DNA of 64,000 nucleotides from positions 1,054,001 through 1,118,000 of the forward strand of contig NC_045148.1 of assembly GCF_008831285.2 (NCBI RefSeq), given 5' to 3'. Shown piece after piece: positions 39,367-50,068 of the stretch. How positions within the stretch are numbered: position 1 is the stretch's first letter; each line of letters opens with the position of its first letter. Under the pieces are notes generated by a model. The model ran no database searches. It saw nothing but the letters and a program-made list of their open reading frames with translations, and had not been told where the DNA came from. The stretch is from Nymphaea colorata (Eukaryota > Streptophyta > Magnoliopsida > Nymphaeales > Nymphaeaceae). Position numbers and translations under genes: made by a program.

Positions 39367-40407
39367 TAGTCAACAATGAGACATAAATTTTCACGTCCAT
39401 AATCACAAAGCTAATTTAGCTTCAAGCTTCAACCAAGTACCAAACGAGCAGATTGAAAGGAAAAGAATCACTTAAATTAGTCAAAATTGTATATCACTAG
39501 TGGAAACAACCAACCCACAGGGTTTGGCCTTACAAATGTCTCCCTGGACGTGGAGTGTATTGAGAAATCTACATGCAACTCAAACATATAACAATTACAA
39601 TAGGAGATAAACTGAAAAAGCTGTCATCTAGGCGTGTGCAGGATAATGTCTGCATGCACACAGAATACAACACAAGAATGTCTAAATCTATGGAAAGGGT
39701 ATGGACAATTGCTACCACGAAGAAAAAATCATATAGGAACCAAAGTGGGGAAAGCAGATGTTTGGGAGAATTATCAAACAGTTGATATGGTTCACGGAAA
39801 CAACTTGAAGTGGGGAACAAAGTGGAAGTGAAAGCAAACAAACAATTGAAAAAGAGAAGTGAGCTTCCCGGTTACCGTGGCACACAGAGATTGCAATAGA
39901 ATGACAACCGAAAAGATGGAGATTTGTAACTGGAGTGACGCTAATTTGCAGTAGCTTCACAAACTGCAACGGCATCACGAGGCCATCGACTTGAAATTAC
40001 TAAATTAAGGGCATAACTTAAGATTCTCAGAAAGCAGAAGTTAAACCACAACATCATCCATCACATCCCACTTCCAAAGTTTTCATTTGTCAAAGAAGTT
40101 TGCTCAAGCAAATGGAGATATCACAAAAAATAGCCTCAAAGCACACAGTAATGTACAAGCGGGCTTCCTATAGATTATCCAAACATCTTTAGAGATGACT
40201 CCCAACATATTGAGCTTCTACCGCGGATGTGGGTAAAAGAAACTCAACCTTGAAGATGCAAAGGGAAGATTAATTACAAAGAACAGGTATTTGTGTTAAG
40301 GGAGAAAAGGGCGAGAAGAGAAAAAGGAAAAAAAGAAAAAGATAGGTACCTCGAATAAAAGGCAGAACAATGAAAAGTGAGAGAAGGGTTCCTTGGTCTT
40401 CCTCCGT

Positions 40408-40545
40408 CTACTTCTTTTCCTGCTTCTTCTTGGAGCTGACAGGGGGAACATAGATCAGAGAGGCCGCCATGGCTGCCGGGAAGACGACGTAACGTGCTAT
40501 GTTCGCCAGCTTTGCCAACAACGGCTCTCCCCTCATGAACGCCAT
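40408..40545 (-). CDS. 45-residue single-span membrane protein, unknown function
   Basis: The frame begins MAFMRGEPLLAKLANIARYV, continues with VFPAAMAASLIYVPPVSS and ends KKKQEKK. There is one hydrophobic segment (about residues 15-35), a short basic N-terminus and a lysine-rich tail. That layout is common in small mitochondrial or ER tail-type proteins, though I cannot assign a compartment. A GA-rich leader (CT run on the plus strand, 40550-40575) and no in-frame upstream ATG nearer than the longer open frame support this start; the long upstream extension to 40728 has low-complexity leader character and is unlikely to be translated. I do not recognise the family with certainty. Confidence 0.6.
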   Translation of the reverse strand: MAFMRGEPLLAKLANIARYVVFPAAMAASLIYVPPVSSKKKQEKK

Positions 40546-40960
40546 GTCTCCCTCTCTCTCTCTCTCTCCCCTCTCTCTGTGCGACCTCCACAAATAATAC
40601 AACTTGGGGCAGACCAAATATGTTGAGGAAGCCCCCAAGATCAAAACTGAACTTTTCCTAGAGGTGGGTTCTGGGTGAGAGAGAGAGGGCCCTTGTGATC
40701 CCAACCGCGAACTTTTGTCCCCTTGCAAGGCTACTGTAAATAAAAGCAGGATTTCTTGGGGGCGAAGAATAGAACCGGCTTAGATTGGCCAGAGCATGTT
40801 GACTGTTGATCGAGGCCAAGAATTTGCTACATAGAACAATTTGGCAAGGCCTTGTTAACCGTCATGAACATTAGTTAAAAAGGAACAGAAATTTCAGAGA
40901 TCAACAGACTACCTCAATCAGTGGCGGAAATAGATTTTTTTTTTTTTTTTTTTTGGAGAA
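40546..40960. other. Leader and upstream region of the small membrane-protein gene
   Basis: Contains the CT/GA-rich leader (40550-40575) and presumably the promoter. A T run (40934-40954) follows GTGGCGGAAATAGA, which resembles the end of the CAGGGGCGGA-type elements, so a decayed copy may end here. Confidence 0.4.
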
Positions 40961-41040
40961 ACAACCATTCACAGATTTTTGTTTTTTTAGACAACCATTC
41001 ACAGATTTTTGTTTTTTTAGACAACCATTCACAGATTTTT
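40961..41040 (+). repeat. 30-bp tandem repeat, 2.7 copies
   Basis: ACAACCATTCACAGATTTTT occurs three times, separated by GTTTTTTTAG, with no substitutions. An open frame across it repeats RQPFTDFCFF, but that is a by-product of the repeat. Confidence 0.95.
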
Positions 41041-42159
41041 TATATATGAAAGGAGCAGTCATACATGTAACTGAGCAAATATTTGAAAATGTCATTGTGT
41101 TCCCTCCTCTCTCCCCCTTTGCATACTCTTTTTTGTTTTCTGCTGCCTTTTTTTGCTTTTGCCAACTCTGTAAAATCGTTTATACATTGACACACAATTT
41201 TCCTTTTCATGTATCTTTCCATTTGATTGCTCTCTCTCTCACTCTCCCTAAATTTTTCTGTCTATTCTCTACTTAAGGGAGAATTAGATCCACCACATGC
41301 ATGTGGTCCATGTATTGGCTACATAAACACTTATTCAAGATCCCAAATGGGCAGTAAACTGTAGTTTGATACACATGATCTGGTTCCGTACCAAGATTAT
41401 GTGTTCAAGTACTTTGTTGAAAGAAGAAACAAATACTTCAATTGACGGGTCCATCTACAACAATTAAGTCTGCAGGTGGATTTTTATATATGGTTGCTCC
41501 ACAATAGTTTACAATTAATGCATGCGTCACTTCCATCACTGTAAGTGTCTTACGCTCCAGAACTCAGAGAAACAAGTGGGTGAATAATGATTTTGACTAT
41601 AAATTAATATTAAATGATAAAATGGTCATGACATTTTTCCTTAACTGTTTATCATATTGAACCATTCTTGTGAAATAGCTAAGTAACTTTAAAATGCCAA
41701 AGTCACCATTCAATTTTTCATAAAAACCATATTTTAAAGGCATTGTCGCGTTACATCATGGTGTTTCAACATAAAAAAAAAAAAAAAACCTTTGTAGTAC
41801 AAAAACCGGTCTCTTTTGAAAAATATTGTATTACAGCTTTTTACTCTTTTCCAATAATTTTTTATGATTTTTCTTCCCTCATAAAGAATTACCCATCGCT
41901 TTTTTTTTTTTTTACTGTCAACTTTGTGCCAATAGCACACGAGAAGAACCTCGCTATTTTTTGATGGCTGTAATGCTGAATTGCCTGCAATATTTTGAAT
42001 GGAAACTTTCGGCGGTCCTATTCCCCTACAGTTGGTCATTGAACGCCAAGGAACCCTAGAATGGGCCATCGCGAACCTCCGGAGGCAGGAGCGCAATGAG
42101 GGGTAGGCTTTGCCCGCTCTCGGGTAAAGATCGTCGAAGCTTCTGAAAAACCTTCTGTT
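41041..42159. other. Intergenic AT-rich DNA
   Basis: No coding signal. Poly-A and poly-T tracts lie near 41774-41788 and 41900-41911. The stretch from about 41990 becomes GC-richer and leads into the LINE ORF1 fragment. Confidence 0.5.
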
Positions 42160-42490
42160 GAAGGGCTTCATACAACAGAAGCAACTGTATTGGAGGAAGG
42201 ACCGATGGTGGCAACTCTATCGGAGGAAGGACCGATGGTGGAGATCCCTCAAGAAGCATACGACCGGATGGTGGAACCCTTACATTTGCAGCCATGACAG
42301 GATTGTACGAAGGACAGGGGCGCACGCTCTGGAATGGGTTACAACTACGCGTTCGAAGCCTTGCGGAGCCTGTGGGCACAAAGGATAAACTCTAAGTTCT
42401 CCGTGATTGGCAATGGCCGATTTCTAATCCGTGTGGAATCGGAGGTTGAACTGAAGCTGCTTCTGAAGACAAGACGGGGCAGGATTATGA
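42160..42490 (+). pseudogene. LINE ORF1-type (DUF4283) fragment
   Basis: The plus frame reads MVEIPQEAYDRMVEPLHLQP, then (after a frame change) GYNYAFEALRSLWAQRINSK and FSVIGNGRFLIRVESEVELK. This follows the layout of the DUF4283 domain of plant retroelement nucleocapsid-like ORF1 proteins: VEIP...VEP, a helix, then FSV-GNG-FL-R. The zinc-knuckle part is missing. A direct duplication at about 42190-42240 repeats the codons for EEGPMV. It is a stray fragment, separate from the copia element that follows. Confidence 0.6.
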
Positions 42491-42847
42491 CGGAAAACCA
42501 GCCATATTCCCCTGCCGCATCAAGGGACATGCTATCGCCGACCATAGCAATTTACGAGTTTTTTCTTTCTTTTCTCCACATGTATCCTCTGCTAACAAGA
42601 AAGGAGATTACCACAGATTGTAGAGAAGATCAGTCAATAACAGCCAACGGTTTGCCCTTTTGGTTTTTGGTTAGGGATGAAGATGGCAACGATGTTGTTG
42701 CACAGCCATCCAGATTTTATCAAGATAAAGAAAGAAATCTTTTTTGTAACTAGCAAACTGCCTTATAGCATAGATCCTTAGTACGTTACATATATCCTTT
42801 TCAACCACGTTATATTCTGTGTTTGTTCTCCTACTTTGTAGCCAACG

Positions 42848-45400
42848 ATGGCATCTATTCCATCTTCCTCCACGCTGGTATAGATTTCTTATCCTTATCC
42901 TTATTCTATCAACCTCTCCAACTTTGTTTCTCTTAAGCTACGACCAGAAAACTTTCTCTTATGAAAGACACAGATTCTCGCTCTTATTGAAAGCCAAGAT
43001 CTTCAAGGCTTTCTCACCGGAGATGTTGCTGCTTCTGCTGAATTCGTCATTAATGCATTCGTCATTGATGCAGTTGATCCCTTAGGCCAGAAAAAGACTC
43101 TTAATCCCCAGTTCACAGCTTGGAAGAAATCAAATGGCCTCCACATTGACCGAAAGTGCTCTTGGTTGAGTTGTTGGTCAAGAGCCATCAAGGGACATTT
43201 GGAGCTCTCTTATGGATGCCTACTCTGGCAAGTCAAGAGAAAGAAAGCTTCATCTAACTCATTTGCTTATGTCTCTCAAAAAGGGTGATGACTTTGTTGA
43301 TGAATATATTAACAAATCCAAAGCAGTTTGTGATGACCTTGCTGCCATTGGGAAACCTATTGGTTGCTCTAAAGACTTGGTGATGGATATGAAGCCTTTG
43401 TCGCTGCCATGATTCGACCTCCTGCTCCATCCTATAAAGAAGTTGTCCCACTCCTTCAAAGTTTTGACACTCGCCTCAAAGGTCCCACGCCCCCTCTTAT
43501 GGCTATGGTAAACCAACGTCAACCAAACCATAGTCATGGTCGAAGCAAATGTTTCATCTCAGACTTCTACGGATTCTATCGCTAGTCCTGTGAGAACCAT
43601 GACCACCAGATCTATGGTGGGGACATATAAGCCTAATCCAAGGTATGCTAATATTCATATCTTATATGGGAACATTCTCAAAGAACCCACTAATGTTAAT
43701 CAAGTTTTGCATCACGCTGGATGGAAGAAAGCTATGGACGATGAGATGAAGGCTCTCATTGAAAATAGAACTTGGGTTTTAGTTCGTTATGACCACATGA
43801 TGAACTTGGTAGGATCCAAATGAGTGTTTAAAACCAAGTTAAAATCCGACGTGACCCTAGACAAACTGAAGGCCAAACTTGTTGCTCGGGGATTCTCTCA
43901 AAAGGAGGGAATAGATTTTCATGAGACATTTTCTTCGGTTGTGCGACAAACCACGGTTTGAATGGTTATCACTGTTGCTCTTGTAAAAGGATGGGCTCTC
44001 ATGCAGTTGGATATTAAAAATGCTTTCTTGCATGGGATGATTCGTGAAGACGTGTACATGCGGCCAGGGGCGGAGGGAGGGGGGCGCCCGCTCGGGCCAT
44101 AGCCCGGGTGAGCCCAGGAAAAAAAAAATTACATTGAAAAAATCAAATTTTTTTAGTTTGGCCCGACCGATCGCTCCTCATCGCTCCTTTTGGCCCGATC
44201 CTGGCCCAGCTCGCAAATTGTCTTGGCCCAACCCTAAAAAAAATCCTGGCTCCGCCCCTGCATGCGACAACCCCCTAGATACATAGATGAATCCAAACCT
44301 GATCCTGTCTGTAAATTATAGCGAGCTTTATATGGTTTGAAGCAAGCGTCACGAGCTTGGTATGCCAGGTTAAGTACTTTTCTCCTTGATTATGAGTTTT
44401 CTATCAGTTTTGCTAATCCCTCCATGTTCACCTTCCATCAAGCACCTGTTACTTTCATACTTTTCATATATGTTGATGATATGATTCTTATGGGAAGCTG
44501 TGCTTTAGCATTGCACAAAATTGTTGATACTTTCTACAGTGAGTTTCTTGTTAAGAATTTTGGTCGCCTAACTTATTTTTTAGGGGTTGAAGTTGCCTGG
44601 ACAAATCTGGGCCTCATACTTTGTCAAACAAAGTATGCAAAGGATATTTTGGAAAACGCTAAGATGGAAGACTCTAAGCCTTGTAACACTCCCATGAGTA
44701 CAAAAATACATAAACTACAAGCAGAAGATAAGTCTTTTGACGATGTTACCCTTTATAGGCAAATTGTTGGTTCACTTCAGTATCTTTGTCTTACTCATCC
44801 GAACATCTCGTTTGCTGTCAATTACATCAGCCAGTTTATGCGACTAAATTGCGGAGTAAATAAGGCTCTAAATGAGGTATTTCATTAGTGATTCTTTCAG
44901 GTCCTTGGCTTGTCACATGAGTCTAAATTTCATATTTCCGGATATGAAAAGAAGTATAAGCCCTGTTACACTCTCACTTTCAAATGATTAAACATTTTCT
45001 GCGTTATGTGAAAAGAACTCTACATTTTGGACTTCAAATTTTGAAGCAAAGTACCTTGGATATATATGCCTTTTTAGATTCTGATTGGGCAGGTTGCTCC
45101 CATACCAGACGCTCAACCACCGGTTTCTGTATATACCTTGGTGTTAATTGCATTACTTGGAGTGCCAAGAAACAAAATACTGTTTCTCGATCCAGTGCTG
45201 AGGCTGAGTACCGTGCCATGGCATCGATGACAGCAGAGCTTACATGGGTTCAGTTCCTAATGAAAGACATAGGGATTCGAATAGATAAGGCTCCCGTGCT
45301 ATATTGTGATAATAAAAGTTCCCTCTTTATGGCAGTGAACCTTGTGGCTCATGGAAGAAGCAAGCACATTCAAACTAGATGGTGCTTCAACCTTCATATC
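42848..45400 (+). mobile_element. Ty1/copia retrotransposon remnant, internally deleted
   Basis: Gag starts at 42848 (stop after 11 codons) with NLSNFVSLKLRPENFLL and IESQDLQGFLTGDV, then LHLTHLLMSLKKGDDFVDEY (from 43256), typical copia gag. At about 43540 it passes straight into the pre-RT segment (RTMTTRSMVGTYKPNPRY, GWKKAMDDEMKALIENRTWV). Zinc knuckle, protease and integrase are therefore missing. The reverse transcriptase has [46 protein letters not shown], intact YVDD in FILFIYVDDMILMG, and the RNase H blocks DSDWAG and SSAEAEYRAMA, ending KHIQTR at about 45380. In-frame stops, a nested element (44065-44260) and an insertion of roughly 120 bp near 44850-44980 make it inactive. LTRs were not found. 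Confidence 0.9.
44065..44260 (+). mobile_element. Short hAT-like element nested in the copia reverse transcriptase
   Basis: Ends CAGGGGCGGAG and CTCCGCCCCTG are exact 11-bp inverted repeats. Flanks CATGCGGC (44057-44064) and CATGCGAC (44261-44268) are a 7-of-8 match, the 8-bp target duplication of hAT elements. Removing the element and one flank restores the copia frame VYMRQPPRYIDES, so both borders are exact. It belongs to the same family as 10792-10984, in opposite orientation. Confidence 0.9.
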
Positions 45401-46940
45401 TTTTTCTTCTTTTTCATATGGTTAAAATGTTTTACAGAAGCATGAGCATTATTCCTTACATAAACCAAAATTCGGCGCACTTCCTAAGCTGGGGAGTACA
45501 TTTGTATAGCTAATTTAATGCTGCTTGCGTGAGGCTTCAGAACTAAATTGATTTATCTTCAGCGACAGAAAGAACTACAAAATTAGGCCTAGTGCAAGTT
45601 GAGAGACGCAAAAAGGCTACCTCATTTTAAACGCCAGTGACGCGAGATTCATCTCAGGGCTCAAAGTTGGTTGACTTGTGTCTTGACAGCCTGAATTAGG
45701 TCCACAAGTGGAACTTGGTTGTCACGACACCTTCATTTTTATATGCGAACTCCCTCTACATATATTTTCCAGTATGGAATATTATATTAGTTATTCATAA
45801 TATAGTATACGTGGTGCACATAATAATGTAAAATGCGTCATTCAGGTTCATCTTTTAGCAATACGTCCACTGTGGTTGCCTTAGTAGCTATCTTCTATTC
45901 AAGTTTTGGCATAGCTAGGGTAGTCTCATGTGCTTTAACCAAAAGCATTGCTTAAAGACGCGGCAGCCTAATTAATGAGACCAGTATTCTTGAATCTTAT
46001 TTAGGCCGCTATAAATTTTAATTTGACCCGTTTATCAAAGATTGGAAGTTTGATATCTAAGTGCCAGGAAAGTGAGGCATACTCCAATTTTGTCTTCTTC
46101 ATGGCGACGTATGATGGTCATGGAGATTATGAGCTAATAAGCATCGGATCAGTAATGGTGAGTAGGTGAGAAGTTGCAGCGTTTTCATACAAGCTAAGCA
46201 GCCATCTCTTTGGAATTGCAAATTGGCTAACATATGACTCTGCATTTTTCACTTAGGACCATCAATGAAGTTTTGTATATTATAATGAATTATATAGTGA
46301 ACGTGGTAAGATCCACTTCATTTAGTTACAAACAGAACCATGAATTTACGAAAAAATTGCAACGGGTACAAGTTTTGTTTCTCATGTGCGAACACATATT
46401 CCATGTCACTGTTCCCCATTTCTCCAAGACCTTGTAACACAATTATATAGGGAATGGGAACGGGAAGTCCACTGTAACATTAATTAGCCATGTGAGAATC
46501 AGATCCTCAATATGGAAGACATAAAGTTGGATTCCTAGAGTCAGATTCTCAAATCTACAAACCACTGAGTTCTTTCTCAAACAAACATTTATGAAACCAA
46601 ATTGGCAGTAGAAATGGTGCGTTAAAAAGACTCACGATTAGACAAAGACACACATTTCAAGCTATAAAATTATAATTTAAGGCCTAAAACTCCACTTCCG
46701 AGTATGCTTCCCACATGCAAGAGCGCATCTTTGCACCCAAATTGAGAGGCATTGCTAGGAGTGGCTCTTCTGCTTATGTTCTTACAACAACAAGCGGGAA
46801 AGCTTAACAGAGACAGCTAAAGGTGAAAAGATTATGTATGGCTCACCATGTGTATGGTTGTGAAAGCAATGCTGCATATGGCTTTGCACAATATATAAAA
46901 GCCAGACAGCAACAGCCATCATCAATGACACAGTTGTCTT
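45401..46940. other. Intergenic DNA and zinc-transporter 3' flank
   Basis: No supported genes. The last 200 bp before 46941 are probably 3' UTR of the transporter on the minus strand. Confidence 0.5.
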
Positions 46941-48122
46941 CTAACGCTCAACTTGAATGGTCACATGGGTGATGCTGTGTTCTCTCTGAATGTAAGCAAT
47001 GACATTGTTGAGGACAGCGTCTGCGTCTGCCTCTGGTTTGATCTTCACATGGCATGACATGAGAATCTTCCCCACCGTGATGGCCCAAACATGGAGCTCA
47101 TGAACGGCGACCACCTCCTCCATGTCAAGGATCCCCCTCTCTAGCCTCCCTGCGTCGACTTCTCTCGGCGTGCTCTCCATCAGCACTTCCAGGATGCTCA
47201 TCAGCATCCGAATCGTCGTTGCCAGAACGACCAGCGAGAAGAAGAGGGTGCAGATGAGATCGACGATCCGCAGTTCGGGCTTGAACCAGATGATGGCACC
47301 GCCGATCATCACCCCAACGCTCTGAATCGAATCTCCGATGACATGAAGATAGGCACTCTGAACATTCACATTCCTCCTCCTCCTCTTCTTATTTTTCGGT
47401 TTCTCTGTAGCAGCACCTACAGATTTCACTCTCCTCGATCTATGGGGATCTTCCTCAGGCTCAGGGTGGTGGTTGTCCCCTCCTTCCTCATTATCATGAT
47501 CATGATTATGGCCATGGCCGTGAGCGTCATGACTATGACCATGGTCATGTCCATGGCCATGACCATGGCTGTGTCCTAACAAGAAAGTCATGACCAGATT
47601 CACAACCAAGCCTACTGCAGCAATAACGAACATCAAAAGGCCATGAACCTCTGCGTTTCCGTGTATGAGCCTGTATATGGCCTCATAGACCAGGATGCCG
47701 GTGATGAGCCAAATGAGCTGTATGGAGACCAAGGTGCCTAGAATCTCCACCCGGAAAAAGCCGTAGCTCCGGCGGTGGGTGGCCTCCCAGCTGGAAGCCC
47801 AGAGGGAGAAGAGGGAGATGCCGAAGGCAACGACGTCGGACAGCAGGTGGGCGGCGTCGGTTAGGATGGCGAGGCTGTTGGCCTTGATCCCTCCGGCGAC
47901 TTCTGCTCCCATGAAGACGAGGCAAAGGACCATGGCCATCCAGAGCTTCCTCGCGGCGGTGGACCGCTCGCTAGCGTGTTTGGAACGGCTGTGGCTGTCG
48001 GAGAAGCCGCACCTCGCACCACCACAGGCCTGCTTGCTGACCTCCTTGCCCGGCGCGGCCAGCGGAAGGTCATCTGTCGACATCTCGAGTATGTGAACTT
48101 CGTGGGAGGTTGATGACTCCAT
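46941..48122 (-). CDS. MTP1: CDF zinc transporter, MTP1-type (vacuolar metal tolerance protein)
   Basis: MTP1-class proteins are Zn2+/H+ antiporters of the vacuolar membrane that store excess zinc. The gene is a single 393-codon exon, as usual for this group. Six hydrophobic segments are seen (about residues 60-78, 88-108, 124-148, 160-182, 258-278, 284-308). The two zinc-site HxxxD motifs are intact: HLLSD (His92, Asp96) in the second segment and HVIGD (His260, Asp264) in the fifth. The cytosolic loop between segments 4 and 5 (184-219) is His-rich, mostly [12 protein letters not shown]-type repeats, the hallmark of MTP1 and a sensor/buffer for zinc. A cytosolic C-terminal domain has HELHVWAI and ends HVTIQVER. 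The N-terminus has a Cys-rich patch (CGGARCGF). GC content is higher than the flanks. Start at 48122 gives the expected length. MTP1 versus MTP2/3/4 is by similarity and the His loop. Confidence 0.95.
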   Translation of the reverse strand: MESSTSHEVHILEMSTDDLPLAAPGKEVSKQACGGARCGFSDSHSRSKHASERSTAARKLWMAMVLCLVFMGAEVAGGIKANSLAILTDAAHLLSDVVAFGISLFSLWASSWEATHRRSYGFFRVEILGTLVSIQLIWLITGILVYEAIYRLIHGNAEVHGLLMFVIAAVGLVVNLVMTFLLGHSHGHGHGHDHGHSHDAHGHGHNHDHDNEEGGDNHHPEPEEDPHRSRRVKSVGAATEKPKNKKRRRRNVNVQSAYLHVIGDSIQSVGVMIGGAIIWFKPELRIVDLICTLFFSLVVLATTIRMLMSILEVLMESTPREVDAGRLERGILDMEEVVAVHELHVWAITVGKILMSCHVKIKPEADADAVLNNVIAYIQREHSITHVTIQVER

Positions 48123-49886
48123 TCTGAATCTCTGATCGTCTGCACTATCTACCTGCTAGAGAGAGAAAGAGAGATGTCAATGTTAAATTGCAGACTGTGG
48201 ATGCCATATAACTGCAAGGTCTTTGGAATTGCATTGGTTTTGCTCACCCCTTAGGTCCAAATGTTTAATATGATTACACATTTTCGAGGCAAAATAGACC
48301 AATAGGCTACCACTTACGACTATCAGTCTTTTCTATAAGCACAAGATCGATCTAATGTTCTTCTCACGCTAGAAAGGATATTCCTCTCTCCTGTTAAGTA
48401 CACAAGAATTCCATGATCACTACCTTCTCTTTCACACCACCTTTGCGCCTGCGGATCTTACGCCATGATAAGAGCGATTAAGTCTGGTGTTTCAGGTAAA
48501 CTGGCTATGAAGTATCCATCTTTACAAACTGGGATTGTATATAAGCAGTACCGAGCATGAGGATGAAGATGAGTTCCAGAGTGCAAGAGTAGGTGATAGA
48601 GTCTCCATACCAAAGCCAGCTATTTTCTTATTGAGAAATTGAAAAGGCGAAACTGAATTGGCTGGGCCAACCACAATAAAGAGTAGGTGACAGCACGAAA
48701 TTATTATTGGCACATGAGCCCACGAAAGAATCACAACCCCAGTGAACCAAAAACGGCTCTGCCCTCCCTTGGTTGGATGAGTATATAGTTTATTCATTAA
48801 ATATAATAATACGCCAACTTGGGCATTAATGCTGGATTAATTACGGGTGATGAATGACATCGTCACTTATATTTCGAACGAGTCCTCCTTTTGGATTTTT
48901 CAACCATATTGTCAACATCATTTTTCATAATGAGAAGTACCATTTAACTATGAACTCAGAAAATGGCATCGGTTTTTTCCGGTTTCTCAATATGGGCTCG
49001 AGTTATTGGTGCCAAGAATGAGCTGATGGTGATTTCTTCACTTTTACCTTCTAGGAAGAAGCTCTACTCAGCTAAGTGATATCAACAGTTACATCCGTTT
49101 TTTTCAGCTGAAAGTACTTTTCAGAAAATTACGAAAACTGTAAGTTTCAAGTCAGATAGTTAAAGCTTAGAGTCTTTATTCCTCTAGCTGATATCAAAGT
49201 TGGTTGGCCTCGTACCAAGAAATTCATAAATGACACACCTTTCAAAGATTATGAAAACTCAGTAGGCCAGTAAAAGCAGAAACTTCCTCCCAAAGAAAAA
49301 AAAAAGGCCTGCAGATCTTTCACGTGAAAGGGCAAAGTATTAAATAATAAACAGACTACACTAGATTGCATAGTCGACTCTAATCCACTCATCGCTAATT
49401 TCTGCACTTCTAAAAACAACCCTTCTAAAAACAACCTTCAGGCCAAGATTTACTGAGCAGATGGAGCCAAGGAGGTCACTGCAGGCCCCTTGATTTTCGA
49501 ACAAGTAATCTAAAAACATATCTACTTGTCTTTTTTTTAGCTATCCTTCAATTAAAAATTTTACATACAGGAGGCACCTAATTTCCACTTTAGTTTTTTC
49601 ATTTTTTTTCCCCTTTTGTCTCCGCCACTGCCCATGAAAATGACTGCAAATCAAATCTAGTTTCGTGTATGTGTACGCATGCATGAAGTTGTAAAAGGAC
49701 CTTGAAGTTTCGGGTATGCTTCAAAAAGCATATGGCTAGTTTCACATCATTTTCTTTTTCTTTTCAAATCACAAAGAAAGTCTCCGACAATAGGAAAAGG
49801 AAATCCAATGAATGTACCGGCTTTTTGTGGGAAAAGATGACAAAAAAAAAGGTATATAGGACAATTGAACGGCTCTTGCTATTTGG
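48123..49886. other. Upstream region of the zinc transporter and intergenic DNA
   Basis: The GA-rich strand near 48158-48172 is probably transporter leader. No further genes supported. CTCCGCCACTGCCC near 49620 resembles the end of a CAGGGGCGGA-type element, but no partner end is clear. Confidence 0.45.
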
Positions 49887-50068
49887 AGCTAAACAGTTCA
49901 TTCATAAGAATAATGGGTGATTGAGAGAAAAAACAAGAAAAGAAGGTGTGAAAAATGTGATATTTTTCATTATTTAGAGCTAAACAGTTCGTTCATAAGA
50001 ATAATGGGTGATTGAGAGAAAAACAAGAAAAGAAGGTGTAAAAAATGTGATATTTTCATTATTTAGTA
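49887..50068. repeat. 91-bp tandem duplication
   Basis: AGCTAAACAGTTCRTTCATA through AAGAAGGTGTRAAAAATGTG and TTTTCATTATTTAG occurs twice, offset by 91 bp, with only a few indels in A and T runs and two substitutions. It is a recent duplication. Confidence 0.92.

Larger units (their letters stand above)
36597..40407. other. Long non-coding stretch, partly 3' UTR/intron of the small minus gene
   Basis: No coding region supported on either strand. On the minus strand a donor-like site near 40348 (GAG|GTACCT) and an acceptor-like site near 37453 (CTGTTTGCAG) could enclose a long 3' UTR intron of the gene at 40408-40545, but this is only a guess. Confidence 0.35.

Noticed and set aside
40961-41040. 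CRISPR-like direct repeats
   Set aside because: Plant nuclear context; the 'spacers' are identical, so it is a simple tandem repeat.
47779-48096. Plus-strand 105-codon ORF and other frames opposite the zinc transporter
   Set aside because: Shadow of a GC-rich coding region; the minus frame has full CDF motifs.
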